64,000 nucleotides of DNA from Hoeflea sp. (GTDB lineage Bacteria > Pseudomonadota > Alphaproteobacteria > Rhizobiales > Rhizobiaceae). Below are positions 7,608 through 16,405 of this stretch, in pieces; the stretch's first letter is position 1; every line of letters starts with the position of its first letter. A model generated the notes under the pieces. That model had not been told where the DNA came from. It did no database searches and saw only the letters and a list, made by a program, of their open reading frames with translations. Location of the stretch: the NCBI RefSeq assembly GCF_002733955.1, contig NZ_NVXQ01000002.1, positions 248,001 to 312,000 on the forward strand, given 5' to 3'. The position numbers were made by a program, and so were the translations under genes.

Positions 7608-8996
7608 GTGACCAGCACGATGGCATCAGAAAATCAGGTCCACGAAACGGCTGATGAAATACTCGCTGATTTGCCTTGCGGCGTTGTCTCCACGCTGACT
7701 GACGGCACGATCGTGCGGGTCAATGAAACGTTCCTCAACTGGACCGGACTGCCATCGAATGTGGTTGACGAAGGTCGGCGCTTTCAGGAACTGCTGACCG
7801 TGCCGGGGCGCATTTTCTACGAGACACATTTCGCACCGCTGCTCCTCATGCAGGGAGGTGTCAAAGAGGTGGCATGCCAGCTCAAACGGGTCGACAAGGA
7901 ACCGCTCCATGTCCTGCTTAACTCCATGGTGGTCGAAGGTCGAGGAGATCTCCCGCGCATTATCCGGACGGTTGTCTTCGACGCAACGGACCGGTTCAAG
8001 TATGAACAGGAACTCAGACGCGCACGCAATGAGTCCCGGCAACTTGCCGCGATCGTCAACGCCTCCACTGACGCCATTGTCAGTGCCGGCCTGGACGGCG
8101 TTGTTCGCACCTGGAATCCCGGCGCCACCCGTATGTTCGGCTACACAGAGGCCGAAGCCGTGGGCCACGATGTTGACGATCTAATCGTACCTGACGACCG
8201 CAAACTGGAGCGGGAGACAAAGTACAGGAGGGTCCGGGCTGGGGAAACCGTGATTTTCTCTGACACCGAAAGACACCGCAAGGACGGACGGCTTGTTCCA
8301 GTGGAAATCACCGCCACCCCCATGGTTGATGACCACGGTCGCGTGATCGCTGCATCCTTGATGTTTCGGGACATCAGTGAGCGCAAGATTGCGGAAGAAA
8401 AACAACTGCTTCTGATGGGTGAACTTAACCACCGGGTCAAGAACCTGCTCGCGGTGGTTCAGGTGGTCGCCCGGCAAACAGCCAGCGTCAGCGACGCCGC
8501 AACATTCGGCAACAAACTGTCCGATAGGCTACTCGGTCTGGCTGCATGCCAGGACCTTCTCGTGCAGACCAACTGGCTAGGCGCCGAGCTGACTGAGCTG
8601 ATCTCGGCGCAACTGGCACATTTCAGCGACATGATAGGCACCCGCATATTCATCGACGGCCCCGACATCAAAGTAACTCCCAATGTCGCCCAGAGCCTCG
8701 GCATGGCGCTGCACGAACTGGCCACGAACGCAGCCAAATACGGCGCGCTCTCAAATTCCAGCGGGGGCGTCAAAATCAGTTGGCAGATCCGGAATGATCC
8801 CGACCCTCGGTTTGCCATCCAATGGGTGGAACACGACGGGCCGCTGGTCGAGCCCCCAACCAAGGAAGGATTCGGGAACAAGGTGCTCCGGCGGATGGTG
8901 GAGGCTTCGGTGAAGGGTGAAGTGTCGCTTGACTATGCACCGGATGGCCTGCGTTGGAATCTTGAAGCACCGCTGAGCGACATTACAGCGGAGTAA
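7608..8996 (+). CDS. PAS-PAS-HWE sensor histidine kinase
   Basis: This 462-residue protein is cytoplasmic (no TM segment). It has an N-terminal PAS domain (about 15-130), a second PAS with PAC (about 145-262, ending SLMFRDISERK) and an HWE-family kinase core: phosphoacceptor H275 in GELNHRVKNLLAVVQ, N374 in ALHELATNAAKYGALS, and the W-x-E signature at W406/E408 followed by the glycine box GFGNKVL. HWE/HisKA2 kinases commonly feed PhyR and the general stress response in alphaproteobacteria. The start is GTG 7608 (weak ribosome site) or ATG 7620. It sits directly behind the RsbQ-like hydrolase and has no linked response regulator here. Confidence 0.92.
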   Translation: MTSTMASENQVHETADEILADLPCGVVSTLTDGTIVRVNETFLNWTGLPSNVVDEGRRFQELLTVPGRIFYETHFAPLLLMQGGVKEVACQLKRVDKEPLHVLLNSMVVEGRGDLPRIIRTVVFDATDRFKYEQELRRARNESRQLAAIVNASTDAIVSAGLDGVVRTWNPGATRMFGYTEAEAVGHDVDDLIVPDDRKLERETKYRRVRAGETVIFSDTERHRKDGRLVPVEITATPMVDDHGRVIAASLMFRDISERKIAEEKQLLLMGELNHRVKNLLAVVQVVARQTASVSDAATFGNKLSDRLLGLAACQDLLVQTNWLGAELTELISAQLAHFSDMIGTRIFIDGPDIKVTPNVAQSLGMALHELATNAAKYGALSNSSGGVKISWQIRNDPDPRFAIQWVEHDGPLVEPPTKEGFGNKVLRRMVEASVKGEVSLDYAPDGLRWNLEAPLSDITAE

Positions 8997-9014
8997 GCGG
9001 CAGGCATTTGCCGC
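8997..9014 (+). terminator. Stem-loop after the kinase gene
   Basis: GCGGCA (8997-9002) and TGCCGC (9009-9014) form a 6-bp hairpin immediately after the kinase stop codon. No U-tract follows, so it is at most a weak terminator or an RNA-stability element. Confidence 0.3.
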
Positions 9015-9243
9015 CAATGGTCAGCTCGTTCTGCCTGGTGTGCAGTTCGCGCAAGACGTAACCCTCTGCAGGGTACCGGGGCACTGTCGTTCGGACCGCT
9101 TCGGCCTGCAGCGCGATGTGCAAGGCAGGGGTGTTGCGTCACGACACCGGATTTCTTCTTTTGGCAAAATCCGCTATGACCAGTCGCGAGCAAACGCTGC
9201 GATCACCCCAACACCCAACGCGATTCCCGAGGAAACCTTGACC

Positions 9244-9576
9244 ATGAAATTCCGGCTTGCAATCCTGGCTGTCAGCGCCGCCCTTGTTTCGGCCTGCACC
9301 ACCGCTTCGGTGGCTTCCAATCCGCTTGAGAAGCGCTGGAACGGCAAGTCGGCAGGCGTGTTCTTTGCCGCCTACGGTCCGCCGATCTCCGACAGTGGCG
9401 GCGCGCTCGGCGCCACGCAATATACCTGGCGCGGCGGGTTTCGCGGCGGCCGGCCCTGCGTGGTCGAGCTTTCGGTTTCCAAGGACTACACCATCACATC
9501 GATCCGCGCCGTCTCCGACCGGATTGACCCGAAGGGCGGGCCGTCGCATTGCGAAAAGACGCTTGATGCGGAGTGA
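9244..9576 (+). CDS. Small putative lipoprotein
   Basis: This 110-residue protein has a lipoprotein signal (hydrophobic residues 4-16, lipobox VSAC with the acylated Cys near residue 18) and a short globular domain containing a GAxxYTWRGG-like segment (about 58-72) and two further Cys (PCVVEL and HCEK) that could form a disulfide. ATG 9244 follows GAGGAAA. It is a hypothetical lipoprotein of the type widespread in Rhizobiales; I know no function. It stands alone between the kinase and the repeat cluster. Confidence 0.78.
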   Translation: MKFRLAILAVSAALVSACTTASVASNPLEKRWNGKSAGVFFAAYGPPISDSGGALGATQYTWRGGFRGGRPCVVELSVSKDYTITSIRAVSDRIDPKGGPSHCEKTLDAE

Positions 9577-9602
9577 GGGTGGCAGGGTGGCTTGCTGAAC
9601 GC

Positions 9603-9740
9603 CGTCATGCCGGACCTGATCCAGACAAGCGCAGCGACGTAGCCTCCGGCATTCCCTTCCGGCCAGGTTGTTGGGTTGGAAGAGTCCTTTGACCCGGCGG
9701 ACGCCGGGTCGCTGGATGCCGGATCAAGTCCGGCATGACG
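9603..9740. repeat. Interspersed repeat, copy 1
   Basis: This 138-bp element has terminal inverted segments: CGTCATGCCGGAC at the left and GTCCGGCATGACG at the right end. The inner hairpin is GACCCGGCG-GA-CGCCGGGTC. The right-hand part, from about 9680 on, is nearly identical to copy 2. The left half of copy 1 is diverged. No open reading frame of substance lies within. Confidence 0.8.
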
Positions 9741-9907
9741 GGGAGTGTGGGGGCGTTTCCGGACGCTGGCGGATTTCATCGTTTCGCGGAATAGCGAGCA
9801 GCAGCTTTGACCAGATGGAGCAGTAAGGCGCTGTGGTCATGAGCCGACCTTCGCTTTGCCAAATGACGCTCGATGCGGTGTGTGGCGTCCGAGTGTCTTC
9901 TGGACCC

Positions 9908-10020
9908 CGTCATACCGGACTTGATCCGGTATCCAGTCAGCCCAAGTCCTTGGGCTGGAAGACTCTTCTGACCCGGCGGACGCCGGGGTCGCTGGATGCC
10001 GGATCAAGTCCGGCATGACG
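9908..10020. repeat. Interspersed repeat, copy 2
   Basis: This 113-bp second copy carries CGTCATACCGGACTTGATCC at the left and the complementary GGATCAAGTCCGGCATGACG at the right end, and shares the central GACCCGGCGGACGCCGG hairpin with copy 1. The two copies have the same orientation and lie 167 bp apart between the lipoprotein gene and tgt. Such elements are probably non-autonomous or RNA-level repeats; no transposase is present. Confidence 0.82.
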
Positions 10021-10082
10021 GATAGTAGGGAGGCGCTTACGTAGTTCGGAGACTTCGGAGCCGGCAGGATGCAACCCGTGCC

Positions 10083-11237
10083 CTACCCCAGCGGCGGAAT
10101 ATCGCCTTTGGCCCAGGCGGCTTGCGTCTCGGCGGAAAAGTCCTCGAAGCGTTGGGCCTCGATTGCTCCGCGGATGCCCGACATCAGGTCCTGGTAGTAG
10201 CTCAGATTGTTCCAGGTAATCAGCATCATGCCCAGAATCTCGTTGGAGCGGACCAGGTGGTGCAGATAGGCGCGGGAATAGTCGCGCGCCGCCGGGCATG
10301 AGCTTTGCTCGTCGAGCGGCCGGTGGTCTTCGGCGTGGCGGGCGTTCTTGATGTTGATCTTGCCGTGGCGGGTGAAGGCCAGGCCGTGGCGGCCGGCGCG
10401 GGTCGGCATCACGCAGTCGAACATGTCGATGCCGCGGCCGACGGATTTGAGCATGTCGTCGGGCGTGCCCACCCCCATCAGGTAGCGCGGCTTGTCCGCC
10501 GGCAGCAGCGGACAGGTGACATCGAGCATGTCGAGCATCACCTCCTGCGGCTCGCCGACGGCAAGGCCGCCGACGGCATAGCCCTTGAGATCGAGGCCCG
10601 AGAGGCCTTGCGCCGAGCGCTCGCGCAGTTTCGGGACATCGCCGCCCTGGACGATGCCGAACATCGCCTTGCCGGGCTGGTCGCCAAAGGCTGACTTGCA
10701 GCGCTCGGCCCAGCGCAGCGACATGTCCATGGCGCGCTCGATCTCGGTCTCGCCGGCGGGCAGCCGCACGCATTCGTCGAGCTGCATCTGGATGTCGGAA
10801 TCAAGCAGGCCCTGGATCTCGATCGAGCGCTCCGGGCTCATCTCGTGGCGCGAGCCGTCGATATGCGACTGGAAGGTCACGCCCTGCTCGTTGATCTTTC
10901 TCAGCGCCGACAGAGACATCACCTGGAAGCCGCCGGAATCGGTCAGGATCGGCTTTTGCCAACGGCCGAACTCGTGCAGGCCGCCGAGTTTTGCCACCCG
11001 CTCGGCGCCGGGGCGCAGCATCAGGTGATAGGTGTTGCCGAGAATGATGTCGGCGCCGAGATCCTGGACCTGGTCCATATACATGGCCTTGACCGTGCCG
11101 CCGGTGCCCACCGGCATGAAGGCCGGCGTCCGGATGGTGCCGCGCGGCATCGAGATCGCGCCGCGCCGCGCCTTGCCGTCAGTGGCGAGCAGTTTGAACT
11201 GGAAGGTGTCGGATGTCACATCGGCTTCGGCGGTCAT
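10083..11237 (-). CDS. tgt: tRNA-guanine(34) transglycosylase (Tgt)
   Basis: This 384-residue enzyme exchanges guanine 34 of GUN-anticodon tRNAs for preQ1 in queuosine synthesis. Catalytic residues are visible: D100 ([12 protein letters not shown]) and nucleophile D274 ([15 protein letters not shown]). The zinc site is unusual: the normal CxCxxC...His is replaced by S312-x-C314-x-x-A317 before [11 protein letters not shown], and the later His of the HN pair reads N343-N344. The start overlaps the queA stop by 4 bp, so the two genes are translationally coupled and act on consecutive steps. Confidence 0.97.
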   Translation of the reverse strand: MTAEADVTSDTFQFKLLATDGKARRGAISMPRGTIRTPAFMPVGTGGTVKAMYMDQVQDLGADIILGNTYHLMLRPGAERVAKLGGLHEFGRWQKPILTDSGGFQVMSLSALRKINEQGVTFQSHIDGSRHEMSPERSIEIQGLLDSDIQMQLDECVRLPAGETEIERAMDMSLRWAERCKSAFGDQPGKAMFGIVQGGDVPKLRERSAQGLSGLDLKGYAVGGLAVGEPQEVMLDMLDVTCPLLPADKPRYLMGVGTPDDMLKSVGRGIDMFDCVMPTRAGRHGLAFTRHGKINIKNARHAEDHRPLDEQSSCPAARDYSRAYLHHLVRSNEILGMMLITWNNLSYYQDLMSGIRGAIEAQRFEDFSAETQAAWAKGDIPPLG

Positions 11238-12310
11238 GGCTCGCTCCGGAACAACAGGCTGGAATCGCCATAGGAATAGAAACGGTAGCCAGTGTCGATG
11301 GCATGGCGGTAGGCGGCGCGCATGGTCTCAAGGCCACAGAAGGCCGAGACCAGCATGAACAGCGTCGAGCGCGGCAGGTGGAAATTGGTCATCAGCACGT
11401 CGACGGCGCGGAAAGCGTAACCCGGGGTGATGAAGATGTCGGTCGGTCCCGACCAGGGCTGGATCGTGCCGTCTTCGCTCGCTGCACTTTCCAGAAGCCG
11501 CAGCGAGGTGGTGCCGACGGACACGACGCGGCCGCCGCGTGCATGTACGGCGTTGAGCGCGGCAGCGGTTTCGGCGTTGACATGGCCGATTTCCGAATGC
11601 ATCAGGTGCTCGGTGGTGTCGTCGACCTTGACCGGCAGAAAGGTGCCGGCGCCGACATGCAGCGTGACGAAATACCGGGAAATGCCGCGCGCATCGAGTT
11701 TGTCAAACAGCGCGTCGGTGAAGTGCAGGCCTGCGGTGGGGGCTGCGACGGCGCCGTCCTCGCGGGCATAGATGGTCTGATAATCCTTGCGGTCCTGGTC
11801 GTCCTCGCCGCGCTTCGACGCGATATAGGGCGGCAGCGGAATGTGGCCGGTGGCCATGATCGCCTCGTCCAGCGCCGGGCCAGAAAGATCGAAGATCAGC
11901 TCAAGCTCGCCGCCCTCGCCCCGTTCGCCCGCCGTGGCGTCAAGCACGCCGGTGAGGCAGGTGGAGCCGTCACCGCCAAAATGCAGCCGGTCGCCGTGCT
12001 TGATCCGCTTGCCCGGACGCACGAAGGCTTTCCAGCGGTCGGGGCCCGCGCGCATGTGCAATGTGGCGGAGATGCGTTGCCGGTTGTCGCCACGGCTGCG
12101 AAAACCTTCGAGCTGAGCGGGAATGACTTTTGTATCGTTGAACACCAGCGCGTCGCCGGGCTCGAGCAGATCGGCCAGATCAGAGACCGCAAGATCCTGC
12201 AGGCTTCCATCGGCACCCACGCGCAGCAGACGGGCACTGTCGCGCGGGACTGCCGGCCTCAGCGCGATGCGCTCGTCGGGAAGGTCGAAATCGAAAAGGT
12301 CTACGCGCAT
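11234..12310 (-). CDS. queA: S-adenosylmethionine:tRNA ribosyltransferase-isomerase (QueA)
   Basis: This 358-residue enzyme transfers and isomerises the ribosyl part of SAM onto preQ1-tRNA to give epoxyqueuosine. The N terminus [19 protein letters not shown] and the motifs [10 protein letters not shown] (about 57-66), PPYI (PLPPYI near 177) and [13 protein letters not shown] (about 214) are typical of QueA. The ATG at 12308-12310 follows GAGGCG. It is followed by tgt with a 4-bp overlap and preceded by the cyclophilin terminator, so queA-tgt may be read partly from its own promoter. Confidence 0.97.
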   Translation of the reverse strand: MRVDLFDFDLPDERIALRPAVPRDSARLLRVGADGSLQDLAVSDLADLLEPGDALVFNDTKVIPAQLEGFRSRGDNRQRISATLHMRAGPDRWKAFVRPGKRIKHGDRLHFGGDGSTCLTGVLDATAGERGEGGELELIFDLSGPALDEAIMATGHIPLPPYIASKRGEDDQDRKDYQTIYAREDGAVAAPTAGLHFTDALFDKLDARGISRYFVTLHVGAGTFLPVKVDDTTEHLMHSEIGHVNAETAAALNAVHARGGRVVSVGTTSLRLLESAASEDGTIQPWSGPTDIFITPGYAFRAVDVLMTNFHLPRSTLFMLVSAFCGLETMRAAYRHAIDTGYRFYSYGDSSLLFRSEP

Positions 12311-12324
12311 CCGTGCGCCTCATG

Positions 12325-12369
12325 AAAAACGCGCGGAATTCCCATGGCTGAACCACGAAATTCCGCGCG
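12325..12369 (-). terminator. Intrinsic terminator of the cytoplasmic cyclophilin gene
   Basis: On the minus strand, CGCGCGGAATT and AATTCCGCGCG form an 11-bp stem (loop about 18 nt) followed by five U residues. It lies between the cyclophilin stop and the queA start. Confidence 0.75.
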
Positions 12370-12379
12370 TGGAGGTGAC

Positions 12380-12895
12380 TTAAGCCTTGGCGTCAGCCGC
12401 AACCTTCATCGACACGATCTTGTCGGGATCGACGACGGGCTCGCCGCGCTTGATCTTGTCGACATTGTCCATGCCGGACGTCACCTGGCCCCAGACCGTG
12501 TACTGGCGGTTGAGGAAGCCGGCATCGTCGAAGCAGATGAAGAACTGCGAATTGGCCGAGTTCGGATCCTGCGCGCGCGCCATCGAGCAGGTGCCGCGCG
12601 AATGGTTCATGTTGGAAAATTCCGCCTTCAGGTCGCCCTTGTCGGAACCGCCCATGCCGGCGCGGCGGGGATCGAAGGACGGCCCGTCGGACTTGCCGAA
12701 CTTGACGTCACCGGTCTGCGCCATGAAGCCTTCGATGACGCGGTGGAACACGACGCCGTCATAGGCGCCTTCACGGGCCAGTTCCTTGATCCGTGCAACA
12801 TGGCCGGGGGCCAGGTCGGGAAGCATTTCGATGATCACTTCACCTTGGGTGGTTTCCAAGATCAGTGTGTTTTCGGGATCCTTGATCTCCGCCAT
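12380..12895 (-). CDS. ppiB: Peptidyl-prolyl cis-trans isomerase, cytoplasmic cyclophilin
   Basis: This 171-residue cyclophilin has no signal peptide. The catalytic and binding residues are visible: FHRVIEGFMAQTGD (Arg and Phe of the active site, about residues 50-63) and the MARAQDPNSANSQFFI segment (about 105-120). ATG 12893-12895 follows AGGAGAG. A second, exported cyclophilin gene lies 36 bp upstream on the same strand, so they probably form an operon made by duplication. It catalyses prolyl isomerisation during protein folding. Confidence 0.95.
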   Translation of the reverse strand: MAEIKDPENTLILETTQGEVIIEMLPDLAPGHVARIKELAREGAYDGVVFHRVIEGFMAQTGDVKFGKSDGPSFDPRRAGMGGSDKGDLKAEFSNMNHSRGTCSMARAQDPNSANSQFFICFDDAGFLNRQYTVWGQVTSGMDNVDKIKRGEPVVDPDKIVSMKVAADAKA

Positions 12896-12931
12896 GGGGT
12901 CTCTCCTGTTTAGATTGGAATGGGTATCTGG

Positions 12932-13498
12932 TCAGCTGCCGGAGCGGACCTCGATCATGCGGTCGGGATTGTCCACCGCACCATTGGCGTTGGCGCTGCC
13001 GCGCTTGATCTGGTCGACATGCTCCATGCCCTCGACCACCTGGCCGACAACCGTGTACTGGCCGTTGAGATGCGGTGCGGGCGCAAACATGATGAAAAAC
13101 TGCGAGTTGGCCGAATTCGGGTTCTGCGAGCGGGCCATGCCGACCGTGCCGCGCTCGAACGGCTTGTCGGAAAATTCCGCCGCGAGGTCAGGCCCGGACG
13201 AGCCGCCGGTGCCGGCGCGCTGCGGCACGAAGCCGTCTTCCATGTCGCCGAACTCGACATCGCCGGTCTGCGCCATGAAGCCTTCGATCACCCGGTGAAA
13301 GGCGACATTGTCATATTCGCCGGCATCGGCCAGCGCCTTCAGCCGCGCCGCATGCTCGGGCGCGACATCATCGGCAAGTTCGATGACCACATCGCCCGTC
13401 TTGAGCGTGATGGTCAGCTTCTCGGCGGCAGTGGCAAAGGCAGTCGAGGCCAGGCCGAGGGCCAGGGTCGCGGCGATGAGCAGGCGGGAAGAACGCAT
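12932..13498 (-). CDS. ppiA: Peptidyl-prolyl cis-trans isomerase, exported cyclophilin
   Basis: This 188-residue cyclophilin starts at ATG 13496-13498 (MRSSRLLIAATLALGL) behind a GGAG site; the longer open frame to 13582 is not needed. Residues 1-24 form a signal peptide ending near AFATA, so it works in the periplasm. The active-site segments FHRVIEGFMAQTGD and MARSQNPNSANSQFFI match the neighbouring cytoplasmic paralogue. The gene lies between coaD and ppiB, all on the minus strand. Confidence 0.93.
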   Translation of the reverse strand: MRSSRLLIAATLALGLASTAFATAAEKLTITLKTGDVVIELADDVAPEHAARLKALADAGEYDNVAFHRVIEGFMAQTGDVEFGDMEDGFVPQRAGTGGSSGPDLAAEFSDKPFERGTVGMARSQNPNSANSQFFIMFAPAPHLNGQYTVVGQVVEGMEHVDQIKRGSANANGAVDNPDRMIEVRSGS

Positions 13499-13593
13499 GA
13501 GGGCTCCATATAAGTGCGGCGGCTGGGCATTTCGCACCGGCGGCAATCGTTTGACACACCGCCGCGGGCTTGGCAACGCCACGGCGAAGGCTG

Positions 13594-14091
13594 TTAGGGT
13601 CCCGAAAGCCGCGCTTTGAGTGCCTGATGCACGACGGCCGGGACAAACGGCGTGACATCGCCGCCCATCTTGGCGATCTGCCTGACAAGCGTGGCGGTGA
13701 TGTGGCGGGATTCGGGATAGGCCGGCGCGAACACGGTGGTGATACCAGGCGCCATCGCCCGGTTCATGCCCGCCATCTGCATTTCATAGTCGAGATCGGT
13801 GCCGTCGCGCAGGCCGCGCACCAGCACGGTTGCGCCCGCATCTTGCGCCGCTTCCACCACGAGGTTCTGAAACGAGACCACGCTGACATCGCCCGCGCGC
13901 TGCGGAAACTCGGCCGCAACCACCTTGGTGATCATGGCCGCACGTTCATCGAACGAGAACATCGGCGTCTTGCCCGGATGCACGCCGATGCCGACCACAA
14001 GCCGATCGCACAGCGCCAGCGATTGCTCGAGCACGTGGATGTGGCCATTGGTCATGGGGTCGAACGACCCGGGATAAAACGCGATGCGCAT
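13594..14091 (-). CDS. coaD: Phosphopantetheine adenylyltransferase (CoaD)
   Basis: This 165-residue enzyme joins 4'-phosphopantetheine and ATP to dephospho-CoA, the fourth step of CoA synthesis. The nucleotidyltransferase motif [13 protein letters not shown] (about residues 8-20) and the second motif [15 protein letters not shown] (about 128-142) are present. The start is ATG 14089-14091 ([10 protein letters not shown]), with AGAAGGG upstream; an upstream in-frame ATG would add 11 residues not usual in the family. It heads the coaD-ppiA-ppiB-queA-tgt block. Confidence 0.97.
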   Translation of the reverse strand: MRIAFYPGSFDPMTNGHIHVLEQSLALCDRLVVGIGVHPGKTPMFSFDERAAMITKVVAAEFPQRAGDVSVVSFQNLVVEAAQDAGATVLVRGLRDGTDLDYEMQMAGMNRAMAPGITTVFAPAYPESRHITATLVRQIAKMGGDVTPFVPAVVHQALKARLSGP

Positions 14092-14176
14092 GACAAAACC
14101 CTTCTTTGCAAGGCCTTTTGTCATGACAGCGAATGCGCTTCAAGCGATGAATGGACGAAACCGCCGGCTAGCCGGC

Positions 14177-14437
14177 TCAGAAATCGGCCGAAGACAACCA
14201 GATCAGCGATTTGCGGGTTTTCTTATAGGCGCGCACGGCCGCCGTTTCGATCTGGGCGCGATAGCGGTCGAAGGCCTCGAGATAGGCGGTATCAGGCGAA
14301 CGGGCGAGCCCGGCGATCTGCTCGAGCGCCGGAGCTTCCAGCACGAAGCGGACTTCCATCACGCCGTCATAGCCGGAAAACCGGATCGTGCCGGCATCCT
14401 CGTCAAAACTGCGCATCTGGTTGGGAAAACCGATCAT
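14177..14437 (-). CDS. DUF1488 family protein
   Basis: This 86-residue protein starts MIGFPNQMRSFDEDAGTIRF and matches the small DUF1488 family, which has a beta-rich N-terminal half followed by a helical C-terminal half. It has no signal peptide and no known activity. It lies 85 bp upstream of coaD on the same strand and 35 bp downstream of a 46-residue small-protein gene. Function unknown. Confidence 0.8.
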   Translation of the reverse strand: MIGFPNQMRSFDEDAGTIRFSGYDGVMEVRFVLEAPALEQIAGLARSPDTAYLEAFDRYRAQIETAAVRAYKKTRKSLIWLSSADF

Positions 14438-14471
14438 CGCAGGGCTCGCAATCGCTGCGGCGCAAGCGCGG

Positions 14472-14612
14472 TCACTTCTTGGCTTTTTTCTGAAACGGGT
14501 TTGTTTCCAGCTGCTTGACCGCGGTTCCGACCGCCGCCGTGGCTTTCACCGCGGCCTTGTCCTTCTTCGGTTTGCGAACTTCCTTGTTCGACTTCATTTG
14601 GCCCTTGGCCAT
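14472..14612 (-). CDS. 46-residue Lys-rich small protein
   Basis: This gene is easily missed because of its size. It starts at ATG 14610-14612 behind AGGAC and encodes MAKGQMKSNKEVRKPKKDKA, then an Ala/Val-rich centre, and ends QKKAKK. About 30 percent of residues are Lys, so it is strongly basic and probably disordered. I recognise the MAKGQM(K/R)SN start from small conserved rhizobial proteins, but I know no function; nucleic-acid or ribosome binding is a guess. A longer frame on the same strand (14434-14715) is a shadow. Confidence 0.65.
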   Translation of the reverse strand: MAKGQMKSNKEVRKPKKDKAAVKATAAVGTAVKQLETNPFQKKAKK

Positions 14613-14732
14613 GACAGGTCCTGTTCCGGCGTAGCATCCGGGCGGCCGGGATTGGCCTGTTCGGTTGGTCTACGCGACATAGAGAATATTCTGCGCCGTT
14701 CCTGGCCATTGCCATGACGGCGGTGTCAGGCG

Positions 14733-14945
14733 CTAGGCGTTGCTGACGGAACTCACAAGTTCCAGATTGCTGCCCTGCTCAACGCGCTCATGGCCCTGTT
14801 CCTCGTTGCGGATCCGGTACTGGGCCTTGCCCTGATTGTCCGGCAACCGCATCAGCACGGTAAATTCCCTGGGCGTGCGCGGCGACAACCCGACGCGCGA
14901 TTGCAGCGTTACCTGCTGCCCCTTGGTGAAGACATTCTTGCTCAT
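14733..14945 (-). CDS. Conserved-type 70-residue hypothetical protein
   Basis: The 70-residue product starts MSKNVFTKGQQVTLQSRVGL and has alternating charged and hydrophobic residues suggesting a small beta-barrel (SH3-like); the centre reads AQYRIRNEEQGHERVE. ATG 14943-14945 has GGAATG upstream; another ATG lies two codons earlier, and the frame is open to 15062. It is cytoplasmic. I do not know a function. It is the first of a run of small minus-strand genes leading to coaD. Confidence 0.65.
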   Translation of the reverse strand: MSKNVFTKGQQVTLQSRVGLSPRTPREFTVLMRLPDNQGKAQYRIRNEEQGHERVEQGSNLELVSSVSNA

Positions 14946-15324
14946 GGTCATTCCAATACGATCTGCGCCCGGCGCAGAATTTGTGCGTCCCGGGCATTTA
15001 TTTTTCAATTCTTGGTCGAGATGCAAACAGGGTGACAGCCAGCCTAAGCCATGCCAAGCCACGCAATGCTTGAGTTATTACACCTGTTTCATACGCCTTT
15101 ATTGCGGTTTATCAAAGTCAATTCTTGCATCGACGCCCGTCGGCCTGACCATCGCGGCCAACAAATTGTGCGTCTGCGAAAAAGAATCGAACCGCGACTT
15201 CAAAGCCATGTCATAGTGTTCGAGCGCGCCCGAAGGCGTGCACCCGGCCCGCAAATTGCGCGACCGGCACTGGAACCAAGCAATGGCCACTTCGTTGCAG
15301 CAGTTCACGACATGAGGTGTTGCC
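14946..15324. other. 379-bp intergenic region
   Basis: This is a divergent spacer between the 70-residue protein gene and the transglutaminase-like gene. Short overlapping frames on both strands look spurious. An AT-richer part (15060-15200) probably holds the promoters. I see no RNA gene. Confidence 0.4.
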
Positions 15325-16236
15325 ATGCTGATCAGATTTGGATTTGAAATCATCGTCGACTGCCCCGCACCGGTCCCGATGCTGCTGGCACTCTCCACCC
15401 ACACGGAATTCAATGGCCGCCTGATTGGCGCTGACTACGTCAGAACCACCGCCATGACGCCCATTTCGGTCTATGTCGACCGTTACGGAAACCGGATATC
15501 CCGCGCCGTCGCCGACCAGGGCCGCACCACGTTCTGGTCCGATTGCGTCGCCGAAGTTAGCGGAACGCCGGACATCTGGCCGACATTCGCGGTTCAGCAC
15601 CGGATCGAGGACCTGCCCAGCGACACGCTCGATTTCCTCGGCGCCAGCCGCTATTGCGATTCCGACAGTCTGGGCAATTTTGCCTGGGCCACCTTCGGCA
15701 ACACCCAGGAAGGCTGGCCCCGGGTGCAGGCGATCAGCACCTTCGTCCACAATCACGTGACCTTCGGCTACAAGTTCGGCCGGCCGGACAAGACCGCCCG
15801 CGACGTGCTGGAGGAAAAATCCGGCGTCTGCCGCGACTTCGCCCATCTCGGTGTCAGCCTCTGCCGTGCCATGAACATTCCCGCCCGCTACGCCAGCGGC
15901 TATCTCGGCGATATCGGCGTGCCCGATTCCGGCTTTGACGATTTCTGCGCCTGGTTCGAGGTCTTTCTCGGCGGCAGCTGGCACACGGTCGATGCCCGCT
16001 ACAATGTCCCGCGCATCGGCCGCATCCTGATGGTCCGCGGCGCCGATGCGTCGGATGTGGCGATGATCACCTCGTTCGGCAGCTACCAGCTGTCATCCTT
16101 CAGGGTCTGGACCACCGAGCTCGAAGACGGTACCAGCGACCAGGACCTGCACGCGATGTTTAAGACATTGCCGCCGCCCCGCCCCGGCGGACCGGATTTC
16201 GGCCTGGCCATGCCGGGCGCCGTGCATCTGAGCTGA
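15325..16236 (+). CDS. Transglutaminase-like cysteine protease family protein
   Basis: This 303-residue protein has an N-terminal beta-sandwich region (about 1-130, bacterial transglutaminase-associated) and a transglutaminase-like core (about 135-250). The Cys of the catalytic triad is in SGVCRDFAHLG, and the His and Asp are in the segment WHTVDARYN. No signal peptide is seen, so it is probably cytoplasmic. Such proteins are usually peptidases or amide-hydrolysing enzymes rather than crosslinkers. ATG 15325 follows GAGGTG. It has its own terminator (16268-16294). Confidence 0.9.
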   Translation: MLIRFGFEIIVDCPAPVPMLLALSTHTEFNGRLIGADYVRTTAMTPISVYVDRYGNRISRAVADQGRTTFWSDCVAEVSGTPDIWPTFAVQHRIEDLPSDTLDFLGASRYCDSDSLGNFAWATFGNTQEGWPRVQAISTFVHNHVTFGYKFGRPDKTARDVLEEKSGVCRDFAHLGVSLCRAMNIPARYASGYLGDIGVPDSGFDDFCAWFEVFLGGSWHTVDARYNVPRIGRILMVRGADASDVAMITSFGSYQLSSFRVWTTELEDGTSDQDLHAMFKTLPPPRPGGPDFGLAMPGAVHLS

Positions 16237-16267
16237 CCGCGGCTTCGTCGCATCGGCTTTCAGTGAC

Positions 16268-16294
16268 CGGGACGGTGCCAGCCGGTCCCGTTTT
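16268..16294 (+). terminator. Intrinsic terminator after the transglutaminase-like gene
   Basis: CGGGAC (16268-16273) pairs with GTCCCG (16285-16290), followed by TTTT. The stem is short but GC-rich and lies 31 bp after the stop codon. Confidence 0.65.
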
Positions 16295-16405
16295 GCCAGT
16301 GCGCCCAGTCACCAATCATTAGCCATAAAACCGTTCAGGTTTGGTTCATTCAGGATTTGTCATGGTGTCTGCATCAGAGTTTGGTGTGACGAAAGGACAA
16401 ATGTG

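Noticed and set aside
14434-14715. 93-codon minus-strand frame overlapping the 46-residue small-protein gene
   Set aside because: It is Arg/Gly-rich without a ribosome site; the other frame has a family-like start and good site.
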